A stretch of 60,456 bases of DNA from CAZYJR01 sp964647905 (GTDB taxonomy: Bacteria > Desulfobacterota > DSM-4660 > Desulfatiglandales > HGW-15), in assembly GCA_964647905.1 (NCBI GenBank), contig CAZYJR010000025.1:1-60456 (forward strand). Direction: 5' to 3'. The position numbers were made by a program, and so were the translations under genes. The notes beneath the pieces are model-generated. The model was not told the DNA's origin, did no database searches, and saw nothing but the letters and a program-made list of their open reading frames with translations. Shown here piece after piece: positions 58,862 through 60,456 of the stretch (its first letter is position 1; the number at the start of each line of letters is the position of its first letter).

Positions 58862-59620
58862 CTGCTTGAGGCAGATCCGCGACATCAGCGCGAACACTCC
58901 CCAGCCCAGATATTCCCGTGTGTACCTAACATGGCGCTCAGGCTCCGAGGTCAATTTGGATTGCACCTCTTGGGCCAATTCATCATCGGGATTGGTTTCA
59001 AGCCATCGGCGCATGGTGAGCCATTTGGCCGCCTCGTATCTGTCCCATCCGTCTTGATTGGCCAGAACCATTTCAACAACGTCGTAACCCAGGCGGCCGA
59101 AAGATGCGACCAGTTCTGGCAGCACAAGGAAGTCAGAGATTGCGTTCGCCAGACACCCCTTGGCAATATCTTCCGTTGGTGGCAATTGCCGCCAGTAAGG
59201 CTCGCCGATAAGGATGATTCCACCAGTGCGCAGGCTTCGTGCCAAGAGCTCAATCGTCCCGGCGACACCCCCACCGATCCAAATAGCACCCACGCAGGCC
59301 GCCACATCGACCTTTTCGTCCGAGACATAGCCTGCCGCATCGTCATGGATGAATTTGACTTGATCGGCCACGCCGAGTTCTTCAGCACGAAGTATGGCCT
59401 GCTCACTGAACAATTGGCTCATGTCAACACCGGTGCCAATGACACCGTAATCACGTGCCCATGTACACAGCATCTCTCCAGAGCCACTGCCAAGGTCAAG
59501 AACTCGGATACCCGATTCCAGACGTAGGGCTGCGCCAAGAGTCGCAAACTTTTCGGGAGTGAACGGGTTATGGATGCGGTGCGCACTTTCCATAATGTTG
59601 AATATGCGTGGGATGTCCAT
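58856..59620 (-). CDS. SAM-dependent methyltransferase (class I)
   Basis: 254 aa. SAM-binding motif I is VLDLGSGSGEMLCTWA, acidic motif II GVDMSQLFSEQA, then VKFIHDDAAGYV and motif post-I DVAACVGAIWIGGG. The helical C-terminus (WLTMRRWLETNPDDELAQEV) has no DNA-binding element, so a small molecule is the likely acceptor. Similar class I methyltransferases are often carried as integron cassettes. The gene ends inside attC C and is bounded on the other side by attC B. Confidence 0.88.
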   Translation of the reverse strand: MDIPRIFNIMESAHRIHNPFTPEKFATLGAALRLESGIRVLDLGSGSGEMLCTWARDYGVIGTGVDMSQLFSEQAILRAEELGVADQVKFIHDDAAGYVSDEKVDVAACVGAIWIGGGVAGTIELLARSLRTGGIILIGEPYWRQLPPTEDIAKGCLANAISDFLVLPELVASFGRLGYDVVEMVLANQDGWDRYEAAKWLTMRRWLETNPDDELAQEVQSKLTSEPERHVRYTREYLGWGVFALMSRICLKQT

Positions 59621-59659
59621 TACGTAAATTTCCTTTTGTTAGGCAATAATATATCTATC

Positions 59660-59764
59660 TCATAAGAGTTGTTCGACCTCTAGATCTTCCGAAGCACCGC
59701 AATATATGCAATACCCTACCGCCTCATATATATGATGCTTCAGTTCTGGAATTCTGCTTTCCAT
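59660..59764 (-). CDS. Short ORF resembling the start of an HNH-type protein
   Basis: 34 codons from ATG 59764 (GGAAG upstream). The sequence ELKHHIYEAVGYCIYCGAS, then EDLEVEQLL and a stop resembles the opening of HNH endonucleases (YCIYCG..EDLEVEHI.P), with the His-containing catalytic block cut off and Gln in place of the first His. Either a truncated cassette gene or the 5' partner of the methyltransferase gene in one cassette. Confidence 0.4.
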   Translation of the reverse strand: MESRIPELKHHIYEAVGYCIYCGASEDLEVEQLL

Positions 59765-59788
59765 GCTTCCAGTTCTTCGTGTTTGCTC

Positions 59789-59877
59789 ACATAACGGCCG
59801 GCATAACCGGCCGGGAAACAGCTGCAAAGCGAAGCGGAGCTGCTGTTTCCCGGTCCGTGTTGATGCTGTGGTTATGG
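59789..59877 (-). repeat. Integron attC site (B)
   Basis: About 89 bp. On the minus strand it starts CCATAACCACAGCATCAACA, then CGGACCGGGAAACAGCAGCT, with a loop and the complementary AGCTGTTTCCCGG, and finishes CCGGCCGTTATGT. The outer CATAAC/GTTATG cores are complementary and the inner arm is 13 bp or more. Orientation is the same as sites A and C. Just downstream of brnA on the minus strand. Confidence 0.8.
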
Positions 59878-59885
59878 ATGCGCAG

Positions 59886-60113
59886 TTATTGATGGGCGGT
59901 ATATTCATCCAGAAGCCTGCGAATCATTTTTTGATATTGTGTATTATATTTTTTTGCTTCTTTCTTAAAAAAGTCCACACTCGTTTTGCTTAGCGTAATT
60001 GTAACCTTGACGGTTTCATCCTTTAAAGCAAGTTCTTCCGGGGATGGAAGAAAGTCAGAGACGACCTTAACTTTTCCCATTGGTTCGTCAGTGTATTTGA
60101 TTTTCTCTTTCAT
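59886..60113 (-). CDS. brnA: BrnA-family antitoxin
   Basis: 75 aa. The sequence MGKVKVVSDFLPSPEELALK, then VKVTITLSKTSVDFFKKEAK and YQKMIRRLLDEYTAH is a ribbon-helix-helix type antitoxin of the BrnA group. ATG 60113 lies 20 bp after the current brnT stop, but overlaps the natural brnT reading frame. It would bind BrnT and the operon promoter. 8 bp before attC B. Confidence 0.85.
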   Translation of the reverse strand: MKEKIKYTDEPMGKVKVVSDFLPSPEELALKDETVKVTITLSKTSVDFFKKEAKKYNTQYQKMIRRLLDEYTAHQ

Positions 60114-60378
60114 AGATTTTCTTTCCTTTTCGTCAATATCCGGCGCCGATTATTCTGATTTTGTTCTTTCGGTATGTAAACCGAACCGTCATTATCGCGT
60201 CTGAGACCCTGCCAAGACAGTAAAACCGCTTTTCATTTTCACTGTGTTCAAGGTCTTCAAGGATCACACGATCAGTGTCCAGAAAAGCAAGCTGTGCCAG
60301 AGCGAAAGAAACTCCATGTTTTTCCTGGTTCTGCTTGTCCTTTTTGGAATCCCACTCAAAATCAGATCGTTTGCTCAT
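60088..60378 (-). pseudogene. brnT: BrnT-family toxin interrupted by an in-frame TGA
   Basis: 81 codons match BrnT ribonuclease toxins (FEWDSKKDKQNQEKHGVSFALA, split by the conserved Lys-His-Gly; DLEHSENEKRFYCLGRVSD; RFTYRKNKIRIIGAGY). The frame stops at TGA 60135-60133. Without that stop it continues RKGKKIYERENQIH to a natural TGA at 60090-60088, the usual BrnT ending, where family members read GAGYWR. The TGA thus replaces the Trp codon TGG. The toxin is truncated by 16 residues unless it is read through; whether 81 residues suffice for activity is unknown. ATG 60378. Confidence 0.75.
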
Positions 60379-60448
60379 GAGATTATGATAGATAGGGGGA
60401 GAAAATGTGTCAATATAAAAATATGGTTTTTTATATGGCTTTTTTGGT

Positions 60449-60456
60449 CCATAACG
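60449..60456 (-). repeat. Possible end of a further attC site at the window edge
   Basis: The last eight bases, read on the minus strand, are CGTTATGG, the same as the R' end of site B (CGTTATG). This would make the brnTA unit a complete cassette of about 660 bp (59790-60455), with the array continuing beyond the window. Too short to be sure. Confidence 0.35.

Noticed and set aside
60133..60135. Alternative genetic code (TGA = Trp) to explain the brnT stop
   Set aside because: Many clearly real genes in the window end in TGA, for example dnaX and recR, so TGA is a normal stop here.

Overview
The window looks like part of the chromosome of a Gram-negative anaerobe, most likely a member of the Desulfobacterota (the former Deltaproteobacteria). 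This is an inference from gene content: an LptD outer-membrane assembly protein, a four-haem c3-like cytochrome lipoprotein, two TRAP carboxylate transporter operons each with its own GntR/FCD regulator, and a large NAD-type glutamate dehydrogenase. No rRNA, phage or CRISPR is visible. Base composition is uneven. About 1-7.8 kb and 9-13 kb are visibly AT-richer than the GC-rich core at about 17-46 kb.

Layout. (1) 0.7-2.1 kb: a decayed IS1380-type transposase. (2) 2.2-7.5 kb: a catabolic cluster of GntR regulator, nitrilase-superfamily hydrolase, TRAP transporter (dctP-dctQ-dctM) and RraA-family protein. (3) 7.8-8.9 kb: an HNH endonuclease, then tadA, whose reading frame runs through a tRNA-Ser(CGA) gene. 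(4) 9-16.5 kb: accessory material, namely a zinc-motif membrane protein, a beta-propeller protein with dockerin-like Ca2+ loops, an MFS transporter, gene fragments and an Rpn-type nuclease with a 12-bp tandem repeat. (5) 16.7-19.4 kb: two divergent, mutilated aromatic amino-acid operons. The minus strand carries aroK', tyrA' and 'aroA remnants and the plus strand carries a trpG remnant and intact trpD. Each side keeps a leader peptide (one rich in Tyr/Phe/Trp, one with Trp-Trp-Trp) and a rho-independent attenuator. (6) 19.6-24.7 kb: NAD-glutamate dehydrogenase, an Ala-rich coiled-coil lipoprotein and an L,D-transpeptidase. (7) 24.8-30.1 kb: tRNA-Ser(GGA), dnaX, ybaB, recR, a GlcD-type oxidase and a variant phosphofructokinase. 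(8) 30.3-34.8 kb: uppP and an OpuC-type osmoprotectant ABC transporter. (9) 34.8-41.7 kb, minus strand: a small Cys protein, YIP1 protein, PcrA/UvrD helicase, FolC and LptD. (10) 41.8-46.8 kb: histidine phosphatase, Crp/Fnr regulator, REC-REC-GGDEF protein, cardiolipin synthase, tetrahaem cytochrome and a small membrane protein. (11) 47-51 kb: copper resistance copA-copB, a DUF433/DUF5615 toxin-antitoxin pair and an integron-like attC site. (12) 51.3-58.1 kb: a 4-OT tautomerase, then GntR, a TRAP transporter and two different opine-dehydrogenase-family enzymes. (13) 58.1-60.5 kb: an integron cassette array without an integrase in the window, carrying HicAB, a methyltransferase and BrnTA separated by attC sites.

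How the parts work together. The two TRAP clusters each pair a high-affinity importer with a regulator and one or two enzymes, so each is best read as a self-contained scavenging pathway. The second (TRAP plus paired opine dehydrogenases) is the strongest candidate for an undescribed catabolic system. The aromatic locus preserves regulatory architecture (back-to-back leader-peptide attenuators) around structural genes that are mostly broken. The two tRNA-Ser genes bound about 16 kb lying between tadA and dnaX-ybaB-recR, genes that are often neighbours in bacteria, which suggests insertion or rearrangement there.
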